Assembly: GCA_002727675.1 (NCBI GenBank)
Contig: PBXQ01000054.1
Coordinates: 1-56,042, forward strand
From: Thermoplasmata archaeon
Lineage (GTDB): Archaea; Thermoplasmatota; Poseidoniia; Poseidoniales; Thalassarchaeaceae
Direction: 5' to 3'
DNA: 56,042 bases
Position numbers and translations under genes: made by a program. The notes beneath the pieces were generated by a model, which was given only the letters and a program-made list of their open reading frames with translations, made no database searches and was not told the origin of the DNA. Positions 1 to 10,323 of this stretch are shown piece after piece. How positions within the stretch are numbered: the stretch's first letter is position 1; the number at the start of each line of letters is the position of its first letter.

Positions 1-1
1 C

Positions 2-1618
2 CCGATTATAGGGGGTGATTCCTGGCGAGATAGATACGGATGTATCGACAATGACGGCGATGGTCAATCTGATCTCAATGATGCCTTTCTTAATCAATCA
101 ACTCAATGGAGTGATACTGATGGTGATGGTTTTGGGGATAATTGGGATAATGTTTCCTGGAACAATACTCGTGCATCTTATTGGCCTGGGATTTGGATTT
201 TAGGTGCCTTTTTACCAGACCCCTCTCCAATGGATTCGGATAACGATGGTTTTGAGGATGGTGGAATTTCTAACAGTTCTCAACCTTGGGATGATTGTGA
301 AGATTTAGTTGGTTATTCATGGCGAAATCTAGTTGGTTGTCCAGACGAAGATGGTGATGGTTGGGCTGATATTGAGGATGGGGTGCCTAATAACCCCACT
401 CAAACGGAAGATTCAGATGGTGATGGTTATGGCGATTCCATTAATGGTACGGAAGTAGATGATTGTCCGAATCGTGCTGGAAATAGCACCATTGATCAAT
501 TAGGTTGTCCAGATAATGATGGCGATGGGATCTCAAATGATGCTGACGATTGTCCGACTGTTTTTGGATATCCGCCCAATGGTTGTCCTGATCGGGATGG
601 TGATGGTTATGTGGATGAGACTGGGGAGAGTGATGCCTTAGTAGATGGCTGCCCAGATGATTTTGGCACCTCATTTGAAGACAAGTATGGTTGCCCTGAT
701 GGCGATGGTGATGGTTATTCAGATGAGGGTGATCAATTCTCTAATGATAGCACTCAATGGAGTGATAGTGATGGTGATGGATATGGTGACAATCCAAATG
801 GTACAAATGCTGATGATTGTCCATATCGTGAAGGTAATTCGTCAATAGAAATTCTTGGTTGTGATGATGCTGATGGCGATGGTTATTCTGATATTATTGA
901 TTTATTCTCTGAAAACGGCTTGCTTTGGTCAGACAGTGATGGTGATGGATTTGCTGACCAGTTAGGTACTAACCAGTCAGATGATTGTATAAACAAAGTT
1001 GGTAATTCTAGTAATTACTTGCTAGGTTGTCCCGATTTAGATGGTGATGGAATCCCAGATTCATTGGATGATGACATAGATGGTGATGGATATACGAACA
1101 TAGAAGAAAATAATGCAGCAAATGCTACAGATCCATTTGATCCCAATAGTTTCCCAGTTAATTCTAACACAGATTCACAGAATGGGGCTGAGGATGGAAA
1201 TCCATCTAGTGGTTCATCTTTAGGGGGATTCAACAATTCATTACTAATTGCTGTATTGTTGTTGCTTCTTGTGATTGTCGGTAGAATAGGTTTCAACATT
1301 AATGCCAATGTCAAATCCCGTAAGTTGTTTGAGGAGATGCAAACAACTTTTTCTAAAATTAATGATTTTGAAGGTCTTTCATCATTTGAAGAAGAGTTAG
1401 ATCAGGCATTGAAGACAAATTCAATCATGGCATCTCAAGGGGTATATCTTCGTAATAGAATTGAGAAGAAGAGAACAAAGTTCATGGAGGAGTTACAAGT
1501 TTCTCAATATGCTGAATGGTGGGCTCAAATGGGATATCAGCAACAACAATCAGGTTGGTATCCAGCAGATGGTCAATCACAATGGCCTGCTGGAAATTAT
1601 GACCAAGGTCAACAATGA
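2..1618 (+). CDS. Calcium-binding repeat (thrombospondin type 3-like, DxDxDG) surface protein with C-terminal TM anchor; 5' end truncated by window
   Basis: Frame 2 is open from base 2 through the listed 230..1618 ORF. Many D-x-D-G-D-G repeats, then TM segment SLLIAVLLLLLVIVGRIGF and a charged cytoplasmic tail. Confidence 0.85.
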   Translation, partial: PIIGGDSWRDRYGCIDNDGDGQSDLNDAFLNQSTQWSDTDGDGFGDNWDNVSWNNTRASYWPGIWILGAFLPDPSPMDSDNDGFEDGGISNSSQPWDDCEDLVGYSWRNLVGCPDEDGDGWADIEDGVPNNPTQTEDSDGDGYGDSINGTEVDDCPNRAGNSTIDQLGCPDNDGDGISNDADDCPTVFGYPPNGCPDRDGDGYVDETGESDALVDGCPDDFGTSFEDKYGCPDGDGDGYSDEGDQFSNDSTQWSDSDGDGYGDNPNGTNADDCPYREGNSSIEILGCDDADGDGYSDIIDLFSENGLLWSDSDGDGFADQLGTNQSDDCINKVGNSSNYLLGCPDLDGDGIPDSLDDDIDGDGYTNIEENNAANATDPFDPNSFPVNSNTDSQNGAEDGNPSSGSSLGGFNNSLLIAVLLLLLVIVGRIGFNINANVKSRKLFEEMQTTFSKINDFEGLSSFEEELDQALKTNSIMASQGVYLRNRIEKKRTKFMEELQVSQYAEWWAQMGYQQQQSGWYPADGQSQWPAGNYDQGQQ

Positions 1619-1688
1619 ACAATAATTGCCAAAAATTCCCCTCAAGTTGAAAGAGGGGTCGCATTCAGCGTTGTTTAGAGGGAATGGT

Positions 1689-3011
1689 ATGTCTGGCAAA
1701 GTAATCAACGATACAATCCATGGAATGTTTAGAATTAAGGGAGTTAGAGAGGAACTTCTCACTACTCCAGAGTTCAATAAATTAAGTCATATCAAACAAC
1801 TTGGTTTAGCTCACTTAGTTTTCCCTGGTGCACATCATACTAGATTTGAACACTCTCTTGGAGTCTCTCATATTGGGGGTTTGATGGCTGATTCTGTAGG
1901 TCTTGATGAGCATGAGAAAGATATTGTGCAAGTAGCTGGGATGTTACACGATGTAGGGCATGGGCCATATTCTCACACGCTTGAGCACATACTTCACGAG
2001 CGTGGGGGGGCTGATCATATGCATATTACTGAAGGAATCATTACAGGTGATTATGATATTCTTAAGGATGATGAACATTCATTATTTGAAAATAGGATGA
2101 AAATACCTGAAATTCTAGAAAATTATGATATTGACCCTGAACAAGTTGCTGGATTAATACATGGCGCTGATGCAGCAGGTTCAGAAAGAAATTTGTTTAG
2201 TTGGTCTGAGGGTGGTAGTAATTTTGAGTCTGAAGATCATACATTAGCTCATTTAATTCATGGCCCTGTAGATTGTGATCAATTAGATTATTTGTTGCGA
2301 GATGCACACTTTACTGGTGTGGCACATGGTGTGGTAGACCACCTTAGGTTGGTCGAGTGTTTGGAAAGGCACAGTGGTGATGTTGCTGTTCAAGAAGGTG
2401 GCGTACCTGCTCTGGAGGGGATGTTAATGGCTCGTGGTCTAATGTATTCTGCAGTATATTTCCATAAAGTTACAAGAGTTACAGAAATGATGCTTTCTAG
2501 AGCTGTTGAAAGAAGTGCCGATAATCTTCCAGATGCCGTTGATATGCAAAGGATGGTAGATGCTGAAATTTGGCAGGCTTTGTCAGAGGCTGGGGGGATT
2601 GCTAAGGAGATGTTGCGCCGCTTAAAATATCGTCAATTGTTGAAGGTTTGTGTCACTCGCAGGGCTGATGAATTCAGTGAAGATCAGATTAAGAGATTGG
2701 TACAACTTGCCGAAAATGGGGATTTAAGGAGAGAAATTGAAGATGAAATTTGTAGGAGAGCGAAGGTTCCTGAAGGATTTGTTGCAATCGATGTCCCTAG
2801 TGTAAAATTATTACTTTCAGAGCCAAGAATGGCCCAAGTTGACGTGCGGATAATTGGACATGACGGCAAGACTCGTTGGTTCCAAGAACATACACCTATA
2901 GCAGATGCACTGCGCAGGAGGCAAGTTTCTCAGGCTGCTATGTTCATCATGACATTACCAAATTCTACTGAAGATGTTGCTCAAGTAGCAGAGCGTATTA
3001 TATTTCAATAA
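1689..3011 (+). CDS. HD-domain phosphohydrolase (dGTPase/SAMHD1-like)
   Basis: HTRFEHSLGVSH...AGMLHDVGHGPYSHTLE HD signature. ORF open from 1626; ATG at 1689 (MSGKVINDTIHG) is the likelier start. Confidence 0.88.
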   Translation: MSGKVINDTIHGMFRIKGVREELLTTPEFNKLSHIKQLGLAHLVFPGAHHTRFEHSLGVSHIGGLMADSVGLDEHEKDIVQVAGMLHDVGHGPYSHTLEHILHERGGADHMHITEGIITGDYDILKDDEHSLFENRMKIPEILENYDIDPEQVAGLIHGADAAGSERNLFSWSEGGSNFESEDHTLAHLIHGPVDCDQLDYLLRDAHFTGVAHGVVDHLRLVECLERHSGDVAVQEGGVPALEGMLMARGLMYSAVYFHKVTRVTEMMLSRAVERSADNLPDAVDMQRMVDAEIWQALSEAGGIAKEMLRRLKYRQLLKVCVTRRADEFSEDQIKRLVQLAENGDLRREIEDEICRRAKVPEGFVAIDVPSVKLLLSEPRMAQVDVRIIGHDGKTRWFQEHTPIADALRRRQVSQAAMFIMTLPNSTEDVAQVAERIIFQ

Positions 3012-3030
3012 TTGACTCACGTGGGATTTT

Positions 3031-3459
3031 ATGGCTGAGGACTCTGATGTAGTAGATTCCGAGAATTCATTCATACGCTCTCCGGCTGCAATTATGGCAG
3101 CAATATCTGGCGGCACTCTTTCTGTTTCTGCAATTTTAAACCCTAGTAAGGTTACAGGTTTGAGTCTATGTCCTATCTTCCACATGACTGGTGTAGAATG
3201 TCCTTTTTGTGGGATGACTCGTTCCTTTGTTTCAATCACTCATGCTCGTTTTTCTGAAGCTTTGGATTACAATATTGGATCCCCGTTAATCTATGTGGCT
3301 TTTGTCTGGATGCTATTTGTATCAGTTAGAGATTTGAAATTAGGCCAGCATAAAGAGATCCCATCAACCCCCAAATGGCTGTACAAATCGTGGCTTATGG
3401 TTACAATAACAGTATTTGCTTGGCTCTTTTGGAGCCGTTGGTTAAGCAATCTAATCTGA
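3031..3459 (+). CDS. DUF2752 family membrane protein
   Basis: CPFCGMTRSFVSITHARFSEALDYN motif plus TM segments. Confidence 0.85.
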   Translation: MAEDSDVVDSENSFIRSPAAIMAAISGGTLSVSAILNPSKVTGLSLCPIFHMTGVECPFCGMTRSFVSITHARFSEALDYNIGSPLIYVAFVWMLFVSVRDLKLGQHKEIPSTPKWLYKSWLMVTITVFAWLFWSRWLSNLI

Positions 3460-3852
3460 TTACCTTTTTAGAGGCATTCCATTTGCATCTGGTAGATTTC
3501 CCATGACTATCAATATCAAATCAATTAATTGCCAAATCCCACATCCGCCAAGAGTTATTAATTTGAGAATGCCAAGTCCCGTGTATCCAAGGTAAAATCT
3601 GTCAATTCCTAAATAACCCACAAAAATAGCCAGTAGCAGAGCTATTAACCATTCTTTTTCTTCTCCGCCTACTTGTGTTGCGCCCATCGGCACACCAGCC
3701 ATTGCTGGTGCTGGTGCTGGTGCTGGTGCAGGTGCAGGTGCACTAGCAGCGGGAACAAATCCTGGGAAATGTTGTTGCGTGTATTGCAAAGCGCTTTCAG
3801 GCGCGTGTCCTTGTCCAATTAATCCATCATAGTATTCTTGTGCTCCACTCAT
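3460..3852 (-). CDS. TM2 domain-containing membrane protein with Ala-Pro repeat linker
   Basis: [41 protein letters not shown] matches the TM2 domain. Likely start [10 protein letters not shown] at 3852 (ORF open to 3915). Confidence 0.85.
   Translation of the reverse strand: MSGAQEYYDGLIGQGHAPESALQYTQQHFPGFVPAASAPAPAPAPAPAPAMAGVPMGATQVGGEEKEWLIALLLAIFVGYLGIDRFYLGYTGLGILKLITLGGCGIWQLIDLILIVMGNLPDANGMPLKR
3712..3750. repeat. Short tandem hexamer repeat (GCTGGT/GCAGGT) encoding an Ala-Pro linker
   Basis: gctggtgctggtgctggtgctggtgcaggtgcaggtgca visible in sequence. Confidence 0.85.
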
Positions 3853-4011
3853 ATTATCACTAAACCTCCGAATAAGGTTTAGCATATAATTTGACCGACT
3901 AGATATAATACTCAAACTAAAAACCTCTCATTAGCAAAGATTGGTTGGGTAATAGTGAAAAGTAGAACTTAGGTCGGCGGTCAAGAACAGAGTTTTTCTC
4001 TGACCTTTTAG

Positions 4012-5382
<1,371 letters not shown>

Positions 5383-5388
5383 TTTTCT

Positions 5389-5652
5389 TCAAACAGCCGT
5401 TGGTGCTACGTGGTCATCATCTTTATCAGAGTCATCATTGACTCTATTCCAAACACCAGTCATTAATTCGTGGTGGTGATTTTTGCAATAGTGGAATCTT
5501 CGGTATGCTTCTCTAAATGAATATGCTTTCTTACCAGTAGCTACCAAATATCCTTCTGGCGAAAGGCGGCTAATAATTTCTCCATTCTCCTCACATCCGG
5601 GGTAGTCACATTTTGGGTTTGTGGAATCTTTTTGTTTGTTATTATTAGTCAT
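5389..5652 (-). CDS. Small hypothetical protein with putative zinc-binding Cys/His residues
   Basis: 87 aa; CDYPGCEENG...FHYCKNHHHEL; occupies the space between gdhA and the BCCP gene. Confidence 0.55.
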   Translation of the reverse strand: MTNNNKQKDSTNPKCDYPGCEENGEIISRLSPEGYLVATGKKAYSFREAYRRFHYCKNHHHELMTGVWNRVNDDSDKDDDHVAPTAV

Positions 5653-5685
5653 ATGTTTCCCCCTTTAAATTAATTATTTTGATAG

Positions 5686-6099
5686 TTAATTGTCTTGTTC
5701 CTCATCATCTGTATTTGGTTCAATTACTACTAGAGGAAAATTTGATTCAATATTAACTCCAGCTTGACAATTAACTTCTGTTACTACACCTGTAATCGGG
5801 GCAGCGACTTCATTTTGCATTTTCATTGCCTCAAGAATTAGAATAACTTCTCCTTCTTTAACTTCTTGACCTACTTCAACTTCTACAGTAATGATCTTAC
5901 CAGGTATAGAACTTGAAACAACACCTGATTTTGCTCTTTTCTTGCCCGTTCGCTTTCGTTTTGAAGTTGTAGCAGTTTCCCCTTCTACTTCAATGTGAAA
6001 GGTTTCCCCTTCAACCGTAGCTTTCCATGAATCTCCAACAGGTTCTAATTCAACCTCGAAAGTTTCCCCATTAATGGTAACCTTTCTTTTTTCAGTCAA
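5686..6099 (-). CDS. Biotin carboxyl carrier protein subunit of acyl-CoA carboxylase/decarboxylase
   Basis: Biotinyl motif ILEAMKMQNEVAAPITGVV. Confidence 0.93.
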   Translation of the reverse strand: MTEKRKVTINGETFEVELEPVGDSWKATVEGETFHIEVEGETATTSKRKRTGKKRAKSGVVSSSIPGKIITVEVEVGQEVKEGEVILILEAMKMQNEVAAPITGVVTEVNCQAGVNIESNFPLVVIEPNTDDEEQDN

Positions 6100-6103
6100 A
6101 ATA

Positions 6104-6445
6104 TCACCTCCAAGTAGACCTCTTTGATCTGGAAAATGAATATCCTGGCAACCCTAATGCCATAAGTCGGTGGTCTTGAGCCCAAGGGCTTCCCATTTGC
6201 CTTCCAATTGTTGACTGAGTTTCAGTGCTGTGGTTTTGAATTGAAAGTACTGCCATGATGGCTGCAACCTTTCTTATCTTTGAGCGGTTATCAGAATGAT
6301 TAGGAGATTCATCAATTTCTTCTATTGGCACATTTTCTTTGATTAAGTGTGAATCAAATTCAATAATTTCAGAGATGTCACCTCTAGTATTATGTAATAT
6401 ATTACTTAATGAATTATTGTAAGTTTCATCATTCATATAATTCAC
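6104..6445 (-). CDS. Small accessory subunit of acyl-CoA carboxylase/decarboxylase complex (OadG/epsilon-like)
   Basis: Abuts the carboxyltransferase stop and lies upstream of BCCP; IRKVAAIMAVLSI...SPWAQDHR pattern resembles small subunits in such operons. Confidence 0.5.
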   Translation of the reverse strand: MNYMNDETYNNSLSNILHNTRGDISEIIEFDSHLIKENVPIEEIDESPNHSDNRSKIRKVAAIMAVLSIQNHSTETQSTIGRQMGSPWAQDHRLMALGLPGYSFSRSKRSTWR

Positions 6446-7057
6446 CTACAATGGTATATTGCCATGCTTTCTTGCAGGACGATCTTCTTGTTTATCAAGT
6501 AACATTCCCAATGCCTTGCAAAGTTTTTCACGCGTGTTTTTTGGTTCTATAACATCATCCAAGTAACCTAGGGATGCTGCTTTGTAAGGATTGGCAAATA
6601 AATCTCCATATTCTTCAACGAGTCGTTCTCTTTCTTGTTCTGGGTTTCTTGACGAATTAATCCTTTTACGATGAATAATTTGTACAGCACCATCTGCACC
6701 CATTACTGCTAGTTGTGCGGTTGGCCAAGCTATATTGTAATCGCCTCTAATATGTTTAGAGCACATTACATCATAAGCACCCCCATACGCTTTTCTCATT
6801 ATAACGGTCATTTTTGGCACAGTGGATTCAGAATATGCATAGAGTAGTTTGGCGCCATGGCGAATAATCCCACCCCATTCTTGATTTGCTCCAGGTAAGA
6901 ATCCAGGTACATCAACAAATGTCAACAATGGAATATTGAAAGCATCACAAAAACGAATGAATCTGGCAGCCTTTACAGATGCATCAATATCTAGGCACCC
7001 CGCCAATACTTTAGGTTGGTTTCCGATTATTCCAACAGTATTTCCATCTAGGCGAGC
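6446..7057 (-). CDS. Carboxyltransferase (PccB/MmdA-type), C-terminal part, downstream of an in-frame UAA
   Basis: [63 protein letters not shown] continues in the same frame right after the stop at 7058-7060. The listed ORF begins at an internal TTG at 7006. Confidence 0.85.
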   Translation of the reverse strand, partial: ARLDGNTVGIIGNQPKVLAGCLDIDASVKAARFIRFCDAFNIPLLTFVDVPGFLPGANQEWGGIIRHGAKLLYAYSESTVPKMTVIMRKAYGGAYDVMCSKHIRGDYNIAWPTAQLAVMGADGAVQIIHRKRINSSRNPEQERERLVEEYGDLFANPYKAASLGYLDDVIEPKNTREKLCKALGMLLDKQEDRPARKHGNIPL

Positions 7058-7999
7058 TTAACCAATTACGATATTTTTTGCATAATCACCTTGAACTTCG
7101 AGAAAAGCTCCATCATCAACAATTTCTGAAATCACGTCCAATACGTCATAGGGCTTTTGTGAATCTTCAGGTACCAATTCTTGTAGTTTCTCACATAATC
7201 TATTTGCTGGGTCTTTTGTAGGTTTTAGTGGTGTTTTTTCGAGATTATTTTGTGGTAGATGGGAAACTAATTCTCTTGCAATTTCAAGCGCATCTTCATC
7301 ATCATTTGCCGTGAAATGAGTAACTCCTGACATTGATGCATGTGTTGAGGCACCACCTAATTCTTCAAATGATACTTCTTCATTTGTGACGGTTTTGATA
7401 ACTTCAGGTCCAGTGATAAACATGTGTGCTGTTTTATTCACCATGATGACAAAATCTGTAATTGCGGGGCTGTAAACCGCCCCTCCAGCACAAGGTCCCA
7501 TAATGATACTAATTTGTGGAATAATTCCACTCGCTCTCACATTTCGGAAGAAAATTTCAGCATAAGAGCCTAAACTTGCGACCCCTTCCTGAATTCTAGC
7601 TCCTCCGCTGTCATTGAGCCCAATGACGGGTGCTCCAGTTTTCATCGCCATATCAAGGACTTTGCAAATTTTTAGACCATGCATTTCTCCAAGGCTCCCC
7701 CCATATACAGTGAAATCTTGTGCGAAGCAGTAAATTGGCCGACCTTCAATTGTTCCATGTCCAGTAATTACGCCGTCCCCTGGGATGACATTTTGATCCA
7801 TTCCAAAATCACGGCATCTGTGCTCAACTAAGGAATCAATCTCTTGAAATGAGCCCTCATCTAACAGTAATTCTAGTCTTTCACGTGCAGTCATCTTACC
7901 TTTAGCGTGTTGAGCATCTACTCTTTGGCCACCTCCGCCAGCTTCTGCAACAGCCTTCCTACGCCGCAAATCGCCTAGTCTTTCCTCGGTCGTTTTCAT
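7058..7999 (-). CDS. Carboxyltransferase (PccB/MmdA-type), N-terminal part ending at an in-frame UAA
   Basis: MKTTEERLGDLRRRK...GPCAGGAVYSPAITDFVIMV...FLEVQGDYAKNIVIG*. ORF open to 8104; ATG at 7999 is the likelier start. Confidence 0.9.
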   Translation of the reverse strand: MKTTEERLGDLRRRKAVAEAGGGGQRVDAQHAKGKMTARERLELLLDEGSFQEIDSLVEHRCRDFGMDQNVIPGDGVITGHGTIEGRPIYCFAQDFTVYGGSLGEMHGLKICKVLDMAMKTGAPVIGLNDSGGARIQEGVASLGSYAEIFFRNVRASGIIPQISIIMGPCAGGAVYSPAITDFVIMVNKTAHMFITGPEVIKTVTNEEVSFEELGGASTHASMSGVTHFTANDDEDALEIARELVSHLPQNNLEKTPLKPTKDPANRLCEKLQELVPEDSQKPYDVLDVISEIVDDGAFLEVQGDYAKNIVIG

Positions 8000-8124
8000 T
8001 CCGCTCAACTCGCAGGTGACAACACTCGCCAATAGACTATGCGGCTCATAGTAATCAATTATTTCTGAAATGTGAGGGTCGCTCAATTGAAAGGGGAGGG
8101 GCATTTCGACTACTACGGGGTCCT

Positions 8125-8562
8125 ATGCGCATCGTCATTGCAAAACCAGGTCTTGATGGCCATGATAGGGGTGCTAAGGTTGTTGCTCGTGCATTACGGG
8201 ACGGTGGTCATGAAGTAATTTATACTGGTTTAAGAAGAACTCCAGAACAAATAGTACGTACCGTTTTAGATGAAGATGCAGATATGCTTGGACTTTCTAG
8301 TTTATCTGGTGCTCATGCATTTTTGTTTCCTCGGATTTGTGAGTTGTTAAAACAGGAGGGTTGTGGTGATGTCACAGTATTTGGGGGAGGTATAATACCT
8401 GTTGATGATCGCTCAGAGTTATACAGGGCTGGAATTAGGGCTATTTTTGGACCAGGTACAAAAATGCAGGAAATGATTGATTTCGTTAATGAAGTAAAAA
8501 ATAGAATAGATGTCGGAAAACCAGTTGGTGTTGGAGAGGGTGGCGATTGGTTTTGGTCTTAG
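8125..8562 (+). CDS. Methylmalonyl-CoA mutase small subunit / B12-binding domain
   Basis: MRIVIAKPGLDGHDRGAKVVARALRDGGHEVIYTGLRRTPEQI; B12-binding DGHDRG motif. Confidence 0.93.
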   Translation: MRIVIAKPGLDGHDRGAKVVARALRDGGHEVIYTGLRRTPEQIVRTVLDEDADMLGLSSLSGAHAFLFPRICELLKQEGCGDVTVFGGGIIPVDDRSELYRAGIRAIFGPGTKMQEMIDFVNEVKNRIDVGKPVGVGEGGDWFWS

Positions 8563-9455
8563 GACGTGAGCAGTTGTCAATTGAGTTTGTTAATCAAGCA
8601 CTTTCTGGAAATCGTAGGTCTTTGGCCAAATTGTTATCAAGTATTGAGAACGGTGAATTAGATAGTAATTCTATTGGATTAGATGGACATGATGATGATG
8701 GAACCATAATAGGAATTACAGGCGCTCCAGGTGTAGGGAAAAGTAGTTTGATTGAGAAGTTGATTTCTCATTGGTCTACCCAAGGTTTGAAAATTGCTGT
8801 AATAGCAGTTGATCCATCTTCACCTCTTTCTGGTGGTGCCTTATTGGGTGATCGTATTAGGATGGATTCTGCAGATAGTAATTCAAATGTTTTTGTTAGA
8901 TCATTTGCAACCAGAAATCAACCAGGGGGTCTACCAAAATCGGTGGGGTTAGCAGCCAATCTGATGAGGAAATGCGGATATGATTTGGTTTTAATCGAAA
9001 CAGTGGGTGCAGGTCAATCAGAAATTAGAATAGTTTCATTTGCTGATAGAGTTGTGCTTATTGAATCCCCAAATAGTGGGGATCAAATACAAGCAGAAAA
9101 GGCGGGTATAATGGAAATTGCTGATTTGATTGTTGTAAATAAATCAGATTTACCAAATGCAGAACGTTCTGCTATGCAAATCACTTCTGCTCTTCAGATA
9201 TCAGGTTCTCCTACTTGCGTATTATTGGCATCAGCAAAAACAGGCGAGGGGGTTGAAGAACTTGCTTCACAATTACTTTCTATTCCTATAAAGATGGGTG
9301 CAGAGGTTGCAAGGGCTCGTGAAAGGCTATTGGCGGCATGGGCTTCATCCCTACTTTCAAGAGAAGATATATCTAAGATAATAAATGACATTTCCTCTGG
9401 TGAAGTAGATGCAGAAAAATGGGTTTTGAATAATTTGAGGTGGTATGATGAATGA
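8547..9455 (+). CDS. meaB: MeaB/ArgK-family GTPase, methylmalonyl-CoA mutase chaperone
   Basis: Walker A GAPGVGKSSL; DPSSPLSGGALLGDRIRMD; overlaps the mutase subunit gene by 16 nt. Confidence 0.92.
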   Translation: MVLVLGREQLSIEFVNQALSGNRRSLAKLLSSIENGELDSNSIGLDGHDDDGTIIGITGAPGVGKSSLIEKLISHWSTQGLKIAVIAVDPSSPLSGGALLGDRIRMDSADSNSNVFVRSFATRNQPGGLPKSVGLAANLMRKCGYDLVLIETVGAGQSEIRIVSFADRVVLIESPNSGDQIQAEKAGIMEIADLIVVNKSDLPNAERSAMQITSALQISGSPTCVLLASAKTGEGVEELASQLLSIPIKMGAEVARARERLLAAWASSLLSREDISKIINDISSGEVDAEKWVLNNLRWYDE

Positions 9456-10095
9456 TTCTTTGATACTGGCAGATGAATATGAAGCTGATCATGTTAAACA
9501 TAGTGTGGGTGGCTTAAGAGGCCATTTGTTAAGAAGAGCAATTCACCTTAGTATGGCATTTTTACCTTGGTTATATTATTGGCATGGCGCACTAATTTCT
9601 GATATTATTGGGATATCTATTCATAATTTTGTTACGATTGTTGTTTGTCTCATAATTTTAGCTGAATTAATTAGGTTGAAAATTGGTTTTACTATTATTG
9701 GTCAGCGAGACTATGAAGCAAAACAATTGAGTGCTTTATTTTGGGGTGCAATTTCAGTAGGTTTTGCGCTAATATATTCTCCACAAATTGGATTAATGGG
9801 TGCAGGCATTGGCTTGCCATTAATTTATGGATTATCTTTTGGAGATCCCGTTATGGGGGAAACTAGAAGGGCTGAAAAAAGCAGCAATTTTGTATTATTT
9901 TCTGGTTTATTAACGGTGTATTTAGTGTGGTTTTTATCTTGGCATTTAATCTCGACTCCATTGATTTATGCATTAATAATCCCTCCAATCCAGGTCGCCT
10001 CTGAATACCCAAGATTAAGGTGGATTGATGATAATGGTTTGATGGTATTAGTTCCATTAATTGTTATATTATGTTTTAACTCGTTGGGATTATAG
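9445..10095 (+). CDS. Polytopic membrane protein, possibly dolichol kinase / phosphatidate cytidylyltransferase-like
   Basis: LLRRAIHLSMAF... several hydrophobic segments; overlaps the meaB end. Confidence 0.45.
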   Translation: MMNDSLILADEYEADHVKHSVGGLRGHLLRRAIHLSMAFLPWLYYWHGALISDIIGISIHNFVTIVVCLIILAELIRLKIGFTIIGQRDYEAKQLSALFWGAISVGFALIYSPQIGLMGAGIGLPLIYGLSFGDPVMGETRRAEKSSNFVLFSGLLTVYLVWFLSWHLISTPLIYALIIPPIQVASEYPRLRWIDDNGLMVLVPLIVILCFNSLGL

Positions 10096-10167
10096 AGTTG
10101 TATTATTGATAAGGCTATAATTGATTAGGGGTTATTGTTAAAATCCGGTTACTTGTCGTGGGTATTG

Positions 10168-10275
10168 ATGCCAGACCAAGTATTGCAAGATGATGCTCCT
10201 CCTCAAAGTCTCTATTTGTTGACATATTCAGTAGCACTGATAGTTACTTTTGTAATCTGTGTAGTTTATTGGTGA
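10168..10275 (+). CDS. Candidate 35-aa single-TM microprotein
   Basis: MPDQVLQDDAPPQSLYLLTYSVALIVTFVICVVYW*, read directly in an otherwise empty 228-bp gap; below the ORF track length cutoff. Confidence 0.45.
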   Translation: MPDQVLQDDAPPQSLYLLTYSVALIVTFVICVVYW

Positions 10276-10323
10276 AAATTTAATCCACGCATTCAAATCA
10301 TGTGATTATTCCCGTGGTATTGC

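Noticed and set aside
441-674. Antisense ORF rich in His/Gln opposite the Ca-repeat protein
   Set aside because: Complement artefact of GAT/GGT-rich repeats.
3712-3750. Tandem hexamer repeat as a CRISPR or regulatory array
   Set aside because: Coding-frame Ala-Pro linker inside the TM2 gene; no spacers.
6446-7999. Stop-codon reassignment explaining the UAA in the carboxyltransferase
   Set aside because: UAA is used as a normal terminator by other genes in the window (e.g. rpoH, gdhA, rpoA2), so global reassignment is not supported.
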